Of a stretch of 64,000 bases of DNA, positions 22,992 to 30,158 are shown piece after piece. A program made the translations under genes and the position numbers. The stretch is from Streptomyces bacillaris (GTDB lineage Bacteria > Actinomycetota > Actinomycetes > Streptomycetales > Streptomycetaceae). Location of the stretch: the NCBI RefSeq assembly GCF_003268675.1, contig NZ_CP029378.1:6262001-6326000 (forward strand). The letters are read 5' to 3'. The notes under the pieces are model-generated. The model did not search any database. It was given only the letters and a program-made list of their open reading frames with translations, and was not told where the DNA came from. The stretch's first letter is position 1. Each line of letters begins with the position of its first letter.

Positions 22992-24284
22992 TCACACCTT
23001 GGTGACCCCCGGCCGCTCCGCCCCCTTCAGGCTCCGGCGCAGGGCGAGCGCGGCCACCGGCAGGAGCAGGGCGGCGCCGGTCGCGTTCAGCGGGCCGTAC
23101 CCCCACTGGGCGACGATCACCCCGGCCGTCGCGCCGCCGATGCCCGCGGCCGCGTTCATGGTCAGGTCCGACAGGCCCTGCACGGCCGCCCGGGCGTCCT
23201 GCGGTACGGAGTCGGTGAGCAGCGCCGAACCGGCGATCATCCCCGCCGACCAGCCGAGGCCGAGGAGGAACAGGCCCAGGGCGGTCTGGCCGTGCCGGGG
23301 CCCCGCCGTCCCCGCGAGCAGGGCGGCGCCGCTCAGCAGACCGACCGCGAGGCCGATCACCGAGAGTCGGCCGAACCGGTCGGCCAGCCACCCCATCACC
23401 GGCGAGAACGCGTACATGCCCGCGATGTGGCCGCTGATGACCAGCCCGATCAGCTGGAGACCGGCGCCGTGCCCGCCCAGATGGACCGGGGTCATGACCA
23501 TGATCGACACCATCGCGGTGTGCGACACGGTCACGGTCCCCAGGGCCAGCTTGGCCATGGGCGACGCGCGGACCGCCGCGACCCCGGCCCGCAGGGACCG
23601 CTTCTGCCGTCCCTGCGGGCTCTGCGGGGCCAGGGCGCGCGCCGTGAGCAGCGGGTCGGGGCGCAGGAGCACGGCCACGACCGCTCCGGCGAGCAGGAAG
23701 GCGACCGCGGACCAGAGGTAGGGGCCCGCGGTCTCGGGCACCGGGCTGCCGCGGAACACCCGGCCCGCCGGGGCCGCGATGTTGGGGCCGACCACCGAGC
23801 CGATCGTGGTGGCCCAGACGACGGTGGAGATCGCCCGGCCACGCCGTTCCGGCCCGACCAGGTCGGCCGCCGCGAACCGGGCCTGGAGGTTGGCGGACGA
23901 CCCGGCGCCGAACGCCGCCATCCCGAGCAGCAGCAGCGGGAAGCTGCGGACCACCGTGCCGATGACCACCAGGGCGCCGCCGAGTGCGCCGATCAGATAG
24001 GCGAGCACCAGACCGGGGCGCCGGCCGCGCGAGGTCATCAGGGCGGCCAGCGGCAGTGACAGCAGCGCCGTACCGGCGACGGAGGCGGTCGGGGCCAGAC
24101 CGGACAGGGCCTCGGTGCCGGTCACCTCGGTGGCCAGCATCGGAGCCAGGGCGATGCCGATGGCCACACCGAGGCCGCCGAGAATCTGGCTGACGACGAG
24201 CACGGCCGAGGTACGGCGCTGGAGTGCGGGCAGCCCGGCGGCCGTGACGGGCGGGACGACGGAGCGGGGGAGTGGTGGTGTCAC
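22992..24284 (-). CDS. MFS transporter, 12 predicted membrane helices
   Basis: 430 residues from GTG 24284. Alternating hydrophobic segments give 12 transmembrane helices with a central cytoplasmic loop (about residues 210-235). The MFS loop motif between helices 2 and 3 is seen as MTSRGRRPGL, repeated as WLADRFGRLSVIG between helices 8 and 9. The second half contains the polar helix HTAMVSIMVMTPVHLGG. Substrate unknown; drug or small-molecule export is the usual guess for this subgroup. It converges on the cupin gene and is separated from ogt by a repeat-rich spacer. Confidence 0.88.
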   Translation of the reverse strand: MTPPLPRSVVPPVTAAGLPALQRRTSAVLVVSQILGGLGVAIGIALAPMLATEVTGTEALSGLAPTASVAGTALLSLPLAALMTSRGRRPGLVLAYLIGALGGALVVIGTVVRSFPLLLLGMAAFGAGSSANLQARFAAADLVGPERRGRAISTVVWATTIGSVVGPNIAAPAGRVFRGSPVPETAGPYLWSAVAFLLAGAVVAVLLRPDPLLTARALAPQSPQGRQKRSLRAGVAAVRASPMAKLALGTVTVSHTAMVSIMVMTPVHLGGHGAGLQLIGLVISGHIAGMYAFSPVMGWLADRFGRLSVIGLAVGLLSGAALLAGTAGPRHGQTALGLFLLGLGWSAGMIAGSALLTDSVPQDARAAVQGLSDLTMNAAAGIGGATAGVIVAQWGYGPLNATGAALLLPVAALALRRSLKGAERPGVTKV

Positions 24285-24401
24285 CGGCGCAGTGTGCCAT
24301 TACGTGAACGGCGTGTTGCACCCGTACGGGTGAACCGGCCGATGAGGCGTCCGGATCGCCACCTCTGAAGACGCTCCGAACCGGCACCTCCTGGAACAGG
24401 C

Positions 24402-24466
24402 CCGTGCCGACGCTCCCCGGAGCAGGCCCCGTGCCGACGCTCCCCGGACCGACGCTCCCCGGACCA
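24402..24466. repeat. Tandem repeats between MFS and ogt genes
   Basis: GTGCCGACGCTCCCCGGA occurs at 24404 and 24431, followed by further GACGCTCCCCGGACC copies at 24436 and 24451. No coding role is apparent in this 245-base spacer. Confidence 0.85.
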
Positions 24467-24505
24467 GTGGTTCCGGACCGGCACCCCTCTGGAACAGAGG
24501 CTTGT

Positions 24506-24549
24506 AACAGCGACTGCGGGAAGCGACTGCTAGAACAGCGGCTGCGGGA
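24506..24549. repeat. 28-bp duplication of the ogt 3' end
   Basis: AACAGCGACTGCGGGA (24506-24521) repeats as AACAGCGGCTGCGGGA (24534-24549). The second copy is the end of the ogt coding region (stop at 24530-24532, minus strand) and the first lies just beyond the stop. Confidence 0.85.
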
Positions 24550-25087
24550 GCACCCCCTCCAGGGCCAGCAGCCGCCGCTTCGTCTCCAGCCCGCCGCCGA
24601 ACCCCCCGAGGCCGCCGTCGCTCTCCACCACCCGGTGGCAGGGCACCACCACGGGCAGCGGGTTGGAGCCCATGGCGGCCCCCACCGCCTGCGCCCCCTC
24701 CGGCCGGCCGGCCCGGGCGGCCAGCTCCCCGTACCCGACGACCGTCCCGTACGGGACCCCGGACGCCAGCTCGCGGAGCACCTCGCGGGGGAAACCGGCC
24801 GTCAGCGACCAGTCCAGCTCCAGGCCGAAGTCCCGCAGCTCACCCGCGAAGTAAGCCGCGAGCCTGCGTATCGGCTCGGCCAGCCGCGCCGAGCCGGGCG
24901 CCTCCACCGGCTCCGCGCCCAGCCGCGTCCTCAGCCGGGAGAGCGCCGCGTCCCGGACGTCGGGCCGGGCGTGGAAGGCCACGGTGACCAGGCCGGCCGG
25001 GGTCGCGGCGAGCAGCAGCGGTCCGACGGCGCTCGCCACGACGGACCATTCGACGGCCGGCTCTCCACCGGGCCCGTAGCTGTTCAT
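24530..25087 (-). CDS. ogt: Methylated-DNA-protein-cysteine methyltransferase
   Basis: 185 residues from ATG 25087. The suicide acceptor motif PCHRVV is present in NPLPVVVPCHRVVESDGGLGGFGGGLETKRRLLALEG, preceded by the helix-turn-helix-like GVPYGTVVGYGELAARAG. It removes alkyl groups from O6-alkylguanine in DNA. The start was fixed by the promoter: a perfect RecA-NDp motif places transcription at the A of this ATG. DNA-damage induction independent of LexA is therefore expected. Its 3' end has been duplicated into the spacer. Confidence 0.93.
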   Translation of the reverse strand: MNSYGPGGEPAVEWSVVASAVGPLLLAATPAGLVTVAFHARPDVRDAALSRLRTRLGAEPVEAPGSARLAEPIRRLAAYFAGELRDFGLELDWSLTAGFPREVLRELASGVPYGTVVGYGELAARAGRPEGAQAVGAAMGSNPLPVVVPCHRVVESDGGLGGFGGGLETKRRLLALEGVLPQPLF

Positions 25088-25094
25088 GCCGTCC

Positions 25095-25117
25095 ACGGTA
25101 CGACCGCCCACTGACAA
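25095..25117 (-). promoter_or_regulatory. RecA-NDp (PafBC-type) promoter of ogt
   Basis: On the minus strand: TTGTCAGTG (25117-25109), 8 bases, TACCGT (25100-25095), then 7 bases to ATG 25087. It is a perfect match to TTGTCRGTG-N8-TANNNT. Confidence 0.8.
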
Positions 25118-25196
25118 CGCCCGCCCTCCGCCGACGTCCCGCCCGCCGACAACGTCCCCGCCCGCCCGCCACCCCGGGGCGGTCGGGCGGATGGGG

Positions 25197-26108
25197 TCAG
25201 CGGGTGGCGTCGCGCACCACGTCCGGGTAGTTGGTGATGATGCCGTCCACGCCGTAGGCGTGGACCTTCGCCGCGTCCGCCGCGCTGTCGACCGTCCAGG
25301 TGTTCACCCGCAGCCGCTTGCCGTGGGGGCCCTTGAGCCGCTGCACGGCCGCCACGTAGTCGGCGCCGATCGTCTTGTACGAGGGGTTGATCTGGTCGGT
25401 GAAGGCCGCGTAGGAGGGCAGGTCGGCCACCTCGGGGGTGCCCAGGAAGCCGGTGGTGACGTCCGGGCGCAGGGCGTGCACCTCCTTGATGCTGTCGGCG
25501 CCGAAGCTCTGGATGACCAGCCGGTTCCGTACGTGCGAGGGGTCGAGCCACCCCTCCTTGCGCAGCACGCGCAGGATGTCCCGCTCGATGCCCGGGTAGG
25601 TGGCCGGGCTCTTGATCTCCAGGAGCAGCTTCTGCCGGTTGCGCTCCAGGCGGTGCAGGAACTGGGTGAGCGTCGGCACCCGGGCCTCCGCGAACCGCTC
25701 CCCGAACCAGCTGCCCGCGTCGAGTTTCGCGATCTCGGCTGCGGTGAAGTCCTTGACCGCCCACGGCGCACGGCCGGGGAAGATCTGCTCGACGTCCGTC
25801 GTGCGCTTCAGGTCGGTGTCGTGCACCACCACCAGCACACCGTCCTTCGTGCGCTGGACATCGTTCTCCACCCAGTCGATGCCGAGCTCCTTCGCGGCGT
25901 CCACGGCGGCGAGCGTGTTCTCCGGCGCGTAGCCCGAGGCGCCCCGGTGGGCCAGGACGACGGGGCCCGCCGGCCGGTCCGGGGTCAGGGCGTCCGCCGT
26001 CCGCGGCTGGGCGCCGGGCAGCAGGGCGCCGACGCCGAACACGCTCGCGGCGGCCGTGCCGAGCACGACGGCGGCTGCGGCCAGGGCGGTTGTGGTGCGG
26101 ACGGACAC
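25197..26108 (-). CDS. Secreted glycerophosphodiester phosphodiesterase
   Basis: 303 residues from GTG 26108, which follows a GAGGAG ribosome-binding site. A signal peptide or single N-terminal membrane anchor (VRTTTALAAAAVVLGTAAASVFG) leads into the GDPD TIM barrel: LAHRGASGYAPENTLAAVDAA, DWVENDVQRTKDGVLVVVHD (catalytic Glu, Asp and His), KLLLEIKSP, and the C-terminal VNTWTVDSAADAA and GIITNYPDVV. The enzyme releases glycerol 3-phosphate from glycerophosphodiesters, here probably outside the membrane, for phosphate or lipid-head-group scavenging. Confidence 0.93.
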   Translation of the reverse strand: MSVRTTTALAAAAVVLGTAAASVFGVGALLPGAQPRTADALTPDRPAGPVVLAHRGASGYAPENTLAAVDAAKELGIDWVENDVQRTKDGVLVVVHDTDLKRTTDVEQIFPGRAPWAVKDFTAAEIAKLDAGSWFGERFAEARVPTLTQFLHRLERNRQKLLLEIKSPATYPGIERDILRVLRKEGWLDPSHVRNRLVIQSFGADSIKEVHALRPDVTTGFLGTPEVADLPSYAAFTDQINPSYKTIGADYVAAVQRLKGPHGKRLRVNTWTVDSAADAAKVHAYGVDGIITNYPDVVRDATR

Positions 26109-26300
26109 GTCGACTCCTCGTACCGGGGTGGGGGCCACAACAAGCGTGGCGGTGGCCTGCCAACGCGGGGTACGGCAGCGGTGACCGCGGCGTGAACGTC
26201 GGAGGTCTCGCAACTATAGAATGCTTGTCCTAATATCTGTCTGCCGAGTCCGTCCCCTGGGGACCCTCTCGAAACCGGGCCTTCGGAAGGGTGTGCCAGC

Positions 26301-27011
26301 GTGCGGGGAACGGTCGACGGATTCACCCATGGCCCGGCGATCCTGGCCCTGGCCTTCCTCGTGGCCTGCCTGGGGGCCGCCGTGGGCCTCCGCTGCGCCA
26401 TCAGGCCGTCCCGTACGGCACGCACCGGACGCCCTCGTGAGACACGCACGGGAGGCCCTCGTACGACACGCAAGGGGCGCCCCTCCGGCTCTGGCACCGT
26501 CCGGCTGCTGCTCGGCGCGCTCTCCGTCGGCTTCGGCATCTGGATCATGCACCACGTGGCCATCACGGGCTTCAGCGTCGTGGAGGCGCCCCTCTCCCGT
26601 GACCGGCCCCATGTGCTCATCGGCCTGGTCGTGGTCGTCGTGATGGCAGGCGTCGGCCTCTTCGTCGTCGGCTACCGGGGCGCCACCCGCATGGCGCTGA
26701 TCACGGGCGGCGCCCTCACCGGCCTCGGCATCGCCTCCACGCACTATCTCGGCATGGCGGGCATCCGCTTCCAGGGGCACTTCACGTACGAGACACCGCT
26801 CGTCGTCCTCTCGGTCCTGATCGCCGCCACCGCCGCCACCGCCGCTCTCCGGGCCGCGCTCTCCACCCGCACCCTCCTCTCCGGCCTGGGCGCGGGCGTC
26901 ATGATGGCCCTCGCGGTGACCGGGATGCACTACACCGGCATGGCCGCGCTCGGCGTACAGCTCCAGCCCGGTGTGCCCTCCGTCGTCTCCGCCGACCCAC
27001 CGGCGGACTGA
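26301..27011 (+). CDS. MHYT-domain integral membrane sensor protein
   Basis: 236 residues from GTG 26301. Seven hydrophobic segments carry the three MHYT-type motifs: IWIMHHVAITGFS, IASTHYLGMAGIRF and VTGMHYTGMAALG. The His and Met residues are proposed to bind copper and to sense gases or redox state. No output (GGDEF/EAL or kinase) domain is attached, so this is a stand-alone sensor or small transporter-like form. A basic RTGRPRETRTGGPRTTRKGRP loop after helix 1 has a short repeated pattern. It precedes uvrB by 111 bases. Confidence 0.88.
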   Translation: MRGTVDGFTHGPAILALAFLVACLGAAVGLRCAIRPSRTARTGRPRETRTGGPRTTRKGRPSGSGTVRLLLGALSVGFGIWIMHHVAITGFSVVEAPLSRDRPHVLIGLVVVVVMAGVGLFVVGYRGATRMALITGGALTGLGIASTHYLGMAGIRFQGHFTYETPLVVLSVLIAATAATAALRAALSTRTLLSGLGAGVMMALAVTGMHYTGMAALGVQLQPGVPSVVSADPPAD

Positions 27012-27093
27012 CCGCTTCCGCCGCCCGCGCGAGGGCACCGTACGGCCTGCGCGGCGCCGACCGGAGGGCCCGCGTGGCGCGGATCCGAGGCCG

Positions 27094-27116
27094 TTGTCAG
27101 TGGGGGGCCGTACGGT
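27094..27116 (+). promoter_or_regulatory. RecA-NDp (PafBC-type) promoter of uvrB
   Basis: TTGTCAGTG (27094-27102), 8 bases, TACGGT (27111-27116), then 6 bases to ATG 27123. It is a perfect match to the LexA-independent damage promoter, giving a leaderless uvrB mRNA. Confidence 0.8.
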
Positions 27117-27122
27117 GGTTGC

Positions 27123-29270
27123 ATGCGGCCCGTTTCCAAGATCGAACGTTCGGTGGCGCCCTTCGAGGTCGTCAGTCCCTACCAGCCCAGCGGCGACCAG
27201 CCGGCGGCCATCGCCGAGCTGGACCGGCGTATCCGCGCAGGTGAGAAGGATGTCGTCCTGCTCGGCGCGACCGGCACCGGCAAGTCGGCGACCACCGCCT
27301 GGATGATCGAGAAGCTGCAGCGCCCCACCCTGGTCATGGCGCCGAACAAGACACTCGCCGCCCAGCTGGCCAACGAGTTCCGCGAGCTCCTGCCGAACAA
27401 CGCGGTGGAGTACTTCGTCTCGTACTACGACTACTACCAGCCCGAGGCGTACGTCCCGCAGTCGGACACCTACATCGAGAAGGACTCCTCCATCAACGAG
27501 GAGGTCGAGCGGCTGCGCCACTCCGCCACGAACTCGCTGCTCACCCGGCGCGATGTCGTCGTGGTCGCCTCCGTCTCCTGCATCTACGGCCTCGGCACCC
27601 CCCAGGAGTACGTGGACCGCATGGTCCAGCTCAAGGTCGGCGAGGAGATCGACCGCGACCAGCTGCTGCGCCGCTTCGTCGAGATGCAGTACACGCGCAA
27701 CGACCTCGCCTTCACCCGCGGCACCTTCCGGGTCCGCGGCGACACCATCGAGATCTTCCCGGTCTACGAGGAGCTGGCCGTCCGCATCGAGATGTTCGGG
27801 GACGAGATCGAGGCCCTCTCCACCCTCCACCCGCTCACCGGCGAGGTCATCAGCGAGGACCCCGTGGTCCACGTCTTCCCCGCCAGCCACTACGTCGCGG
27901 GCCCCGAGCGGCTGGAGCGGGCCGTGACGGGCATCGAGCAGGAGCTGGAGGAGCGGCTGGCCGAGCTGGAGAAGCAGGGCAAGATGCTGGAGGCCCAGCG
28001 GCTCCGGATGCGGACGACGTACGACATCGAGATGCTCCGCCAGATCGGCAGTTGCTCCGGCGTCGAGAACTACTCGATGCACTTCGACGAGCGGGCCCCC
28101 GGCACCGCCCCCAACACCCTCCTCGACTACTTCCCCGAGGACTTCCTGCTCGTCCTCGACGAGTCGCACGTCACCGTGCCGCAGATCGGCGCGATGTACG
28201 AGGGCGACGCCTCCCGCAAGCGGACCCTCGTCGACCACGGCTTCCGGCTGCCCTCCGCCATGGACAACCGCCCCCTGAAGTGGGAGGAGTTCCTGAAGCG
28301 GATCGACCAGACCGTCTATCTCTCCGCCACCCCGGGGAAGTACGAGCTGTCGCGGGGCGACGGGTTCGTCGAGCAGATCATCCGCCCCACCGGCCTGGTC
28401 GACCCCGAGATCGTCGTCAAGCCCACCGAGGGCCAGATCGACGACCTGGTCCACGAGATCCGCACCCGCGCCGAGCGCGACGAGCGGGTCCTGGTCACCA
28501 CCCTCACCAAGAAGATGGCCGAGGACCTGACCGACTACTTCCTGGAGCTCGGCATCCAGGTCCGCTATCTCCACAGCGACGTCGACACCCTGCGCCGCAT
28601 CGAGCTGCTGCGCGAGCTGCGCTCCGGTGAGTACGACGTCCTGGTCGGCATCAACCTCCTCCGTGAGGGGCTCGACCTCCCCGAGGTCTCCCTCGTGGCC
28701 ATCCTCGACGCCGACAAGCAGGGCTTCCTGCGCTCCGGCACCTCGCTCATCCAGACCATCGGCCGCGCCGCGCGCAACGTCTCCGGCCAGGTCCATATGT
28801 ACGCGGACAAGGTCACCCCGGCGATGGCGCAGGCCATCGACGAGACCAACCGCCGCCGCGAGAAGCAGATCGCCTACAACACCGAGCGCGGCATCGACCC
28901 GCAGCCGCTGCGCAAGAAGATCAACGACATCGTCGCGACCATCGCCCGCGAGGAGATCGACACCGAGCAGCTGCTCGGCACGGGCTTCCGCCAGGGCAAG
29001 GAGCCCAAGACCCCGGTCCCGACGCTCTCCACCCAGACGGCCAAGGGCGGCGCCAAGGCGGGCACCAAGGGCAAGGGCAAGGGGGCCTCGGCCGGTGCCG
29101 TGGTCGGTGACCGTCCCGCGACCGAACTGGCCGGGATCATCGAGGAGATGACCGACCGGATGCGGGCCGCCGCCGCCGACCTCCAGTTCGAGGTGGCCGC
29201 CCGGCTCCGCGACGAGGTGGGCGAACTGAAGAAGGAGCTGCGCCAGATGAAGGAGGCGGGCCTCGCCTGA
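27123..29270 (+). CDS. uvrB: Excinuclease ABC subunit B
   Basis: 715 residues. Walker A GATGTGKS is at about 45-52. The beta-hairpin region with YYDYYQPEAYVP, helicase motif II DESHV, VYLSATPGKYEL, and the motif V/VI region SVDTLRR...LVGINLLREGLDLPEVSLVAILDADKQGF (split here) and QTIGRAARN follow. A UVR domain closes the protein (IEEMTDRMRAAAADLQFEVAARLRDEV). UvrB is the central damage-recognition helicase of nucleotide excision repair, loading from UvrA and recruiting UvrC. Between the helicase core and the UVR domain is a Lys/Gly/Ala-rich linker of about 45 residues. The damage promoter is immediately upstream. Confidence 0.98.
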   Translation: MRPVSKIERSVAPFEVVSPYQPSGDQPAAIAELDRRIRAGEKDVVLLGATGTGKSATTAWMIEKLQRPTLVMAPNKTLAAQLANEFRELLPNNAVEYFVSYYDYYQPEAYVPQSDTYIEKDSSINEEVERLRHSATNSLLTRRDVVVVASVSCIYGLGTPQEYVDRMVQLKVGEEIDRDQLLRRFVEMQYTRNDLAFTRGTFRVRGDTIEIFPVYEELAVRIEMFGDEIEALSTLHPLTGEVISEDPVVHVFPASHYVAGPERLERAVTGIEQELEERLAELEKQGKMLEAQRLRMRTTYDIEMLRQIGSCSGVENYSMHFDERAPGTAPNTLLDYFPEDFLLVLDESHVTVPQIGAMYEGDASRKRTLVDHGFRLPSAMDNRPLKWEEFLKRIDQTVYLSATPGKYELSRGDGFVEQIIRPTGLVDPEIVVKPTEGQIDDLVHEIRTRAERDERVLVTTLTKKMAEDLTDYFLELGIQVRYLHSDVDTLRRIELLRELRSGEYDVLVGINLLREGLDLPEVSLVAILDADKQGFLRSGTSLIQTIGRAARNVSGQVHMYADKVTPAMAQAIDETNRRREKQIAYNTERGIDPQPLRKKINDIVATIAREEIDTEQLLGTGFRQGKEPKTPVPTLSTQTAKGGAKAGTKGKGKGASAGAVVGDRPATELAGIIEEMTDRMRAAAADLQFEVAARLRDEVGELKKELRQMKEAGLA

Positions 29271-29463
29271 GGCCCGGCCCTCCGGGTACGCCACCGGGCG
29301 GCCCACCCGGGGCGCGGCGACCGCCGTGAGCCGTGGACCGCCCGGTGTGTTGCAAGACCGACACAAAAACGGACCGAACCTCCTGCCGCGCCGGGGGGAA
29401 TGCGTAGGGTGCGGGGAAACCGCACACGGACGGTTGCGGGGCAATGCGGAGAGGGGACAGCGC

Positions 29464-30042
29464 GTGACGGTCAATATGACCAAGGGTCAGGCCATCAGCC
29501 TGCAGAAGAGCGACGGGGGGACCCTGACCGCGGTACGGATGGGGCTCGGCTGGCAGGCGGCTCCGCGCCGCGGTCTGTTCGGCTCGCGCACCCGGGAGAT
29601 CGACCTGGACGCCTCGGCGGTGCTCTTCGCCGACAAGCAGCCGGTCGACGTCGTCTTCTTCCGCCACCTGGTCAGCGACGACGGCTCGGTCAAGCACACC
29701 GGCGACAACCTGGTCGGCGGCGCCGGCTCCGGCGGCGACGACGAGGCGATCCTCGTCGACCTCCAGCGCGTCCCGGTCCACATCGACCAGATCGTCTTCA
29801 CGGTGAACTCCTTCACCGGCCAGACGTTCCAGGAGGTCCAGAACGCCTTCTGCCGCATCGTCGACGAGACCAACGGCCAGGAGCTGGCCCGGTACACCCT
29901 GGACGGCGGCGGCCAGTACACCGCCCAGATCATGGCCAAGGTCCACCGCGCGGGCGGCGGATGGCAGATGACCGCCCTCGGGAACCCGGCCAACGGCCGC
30001 ACGTTCCAGGACCTGATGCCGTCCATCCTTCCGCACCTGTAG
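29464..30042 (+). CDS. TerD-family protein
   Basis: 192 residues from GTG 29464 behind GGAGAGGGGA. TerD/CABP signatures: KGQAISLQKSDGG at the start, MGLGWQAAPRRGLFGSRTREIDLDASAVLF, and GDNLVGGAGSGGDDEAILVDL, the acidic calcium-binding loops of the family. They are followed by VDQIVFTVNSFTGQTFQEVQNAFCRIVDE-like core strands. TerD proteins bind calcium and belong to tellurite-resistance and stress signalling systems. It is the first gene of a TerD, TerD-fusion, TerC series, but a strong terminator separates it from the next. Confidence 0.93.
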   Translation: MTVNMTKGQAISLQKSDGGTLTAVRMGLGWQAAPRRGLFGSRTREIDLDASAVLFADKQPVDVVFFRHLVSDDGSVKHTGDNLVGGAGSGGDDEAILVDLQRVPVHIDQIVFTVNSFTGQTFQEVQNAFCRIVDETNGQELARYTLDGGGQYTAQIMAKVHRAGGGWQMTALGNPANGRTFQDLMPSILPHL

Positions 30043-30075
30043 GCGGACCGGACCGGAACAGGCCGGCACCGGCAC

Positions 30076-30113
30076 GTGCAGCTCCCGGAGGCACCCGCCT
30101 CCGGGAGCTGCAC
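30076..30113. terminator. Terminator between the two TerD genes
   Basis: GTGCAGCTCCCGGAGG (30076-30091) pairs perfectly over 16 bases with 30098-30113; the loop is 6 bases. Confidence 0.85.
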
Positions 30114-30158
30114 CGCTCGGTGCCCGGCGCACCACACATCGTCGAGGGGGACAGCGCA

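Noticed and set aside
27145..27158. SOS-like CGAACGTTCG in uvrB
   Set aside because: Lies inside the coding region and lacks the four-base spacer of a LexA box.
26214..29483. Long minus-strand open frame opposite uvrB
   Set aside because: Antisense to uvrB; composition mirrors its codons and no domain is visible.
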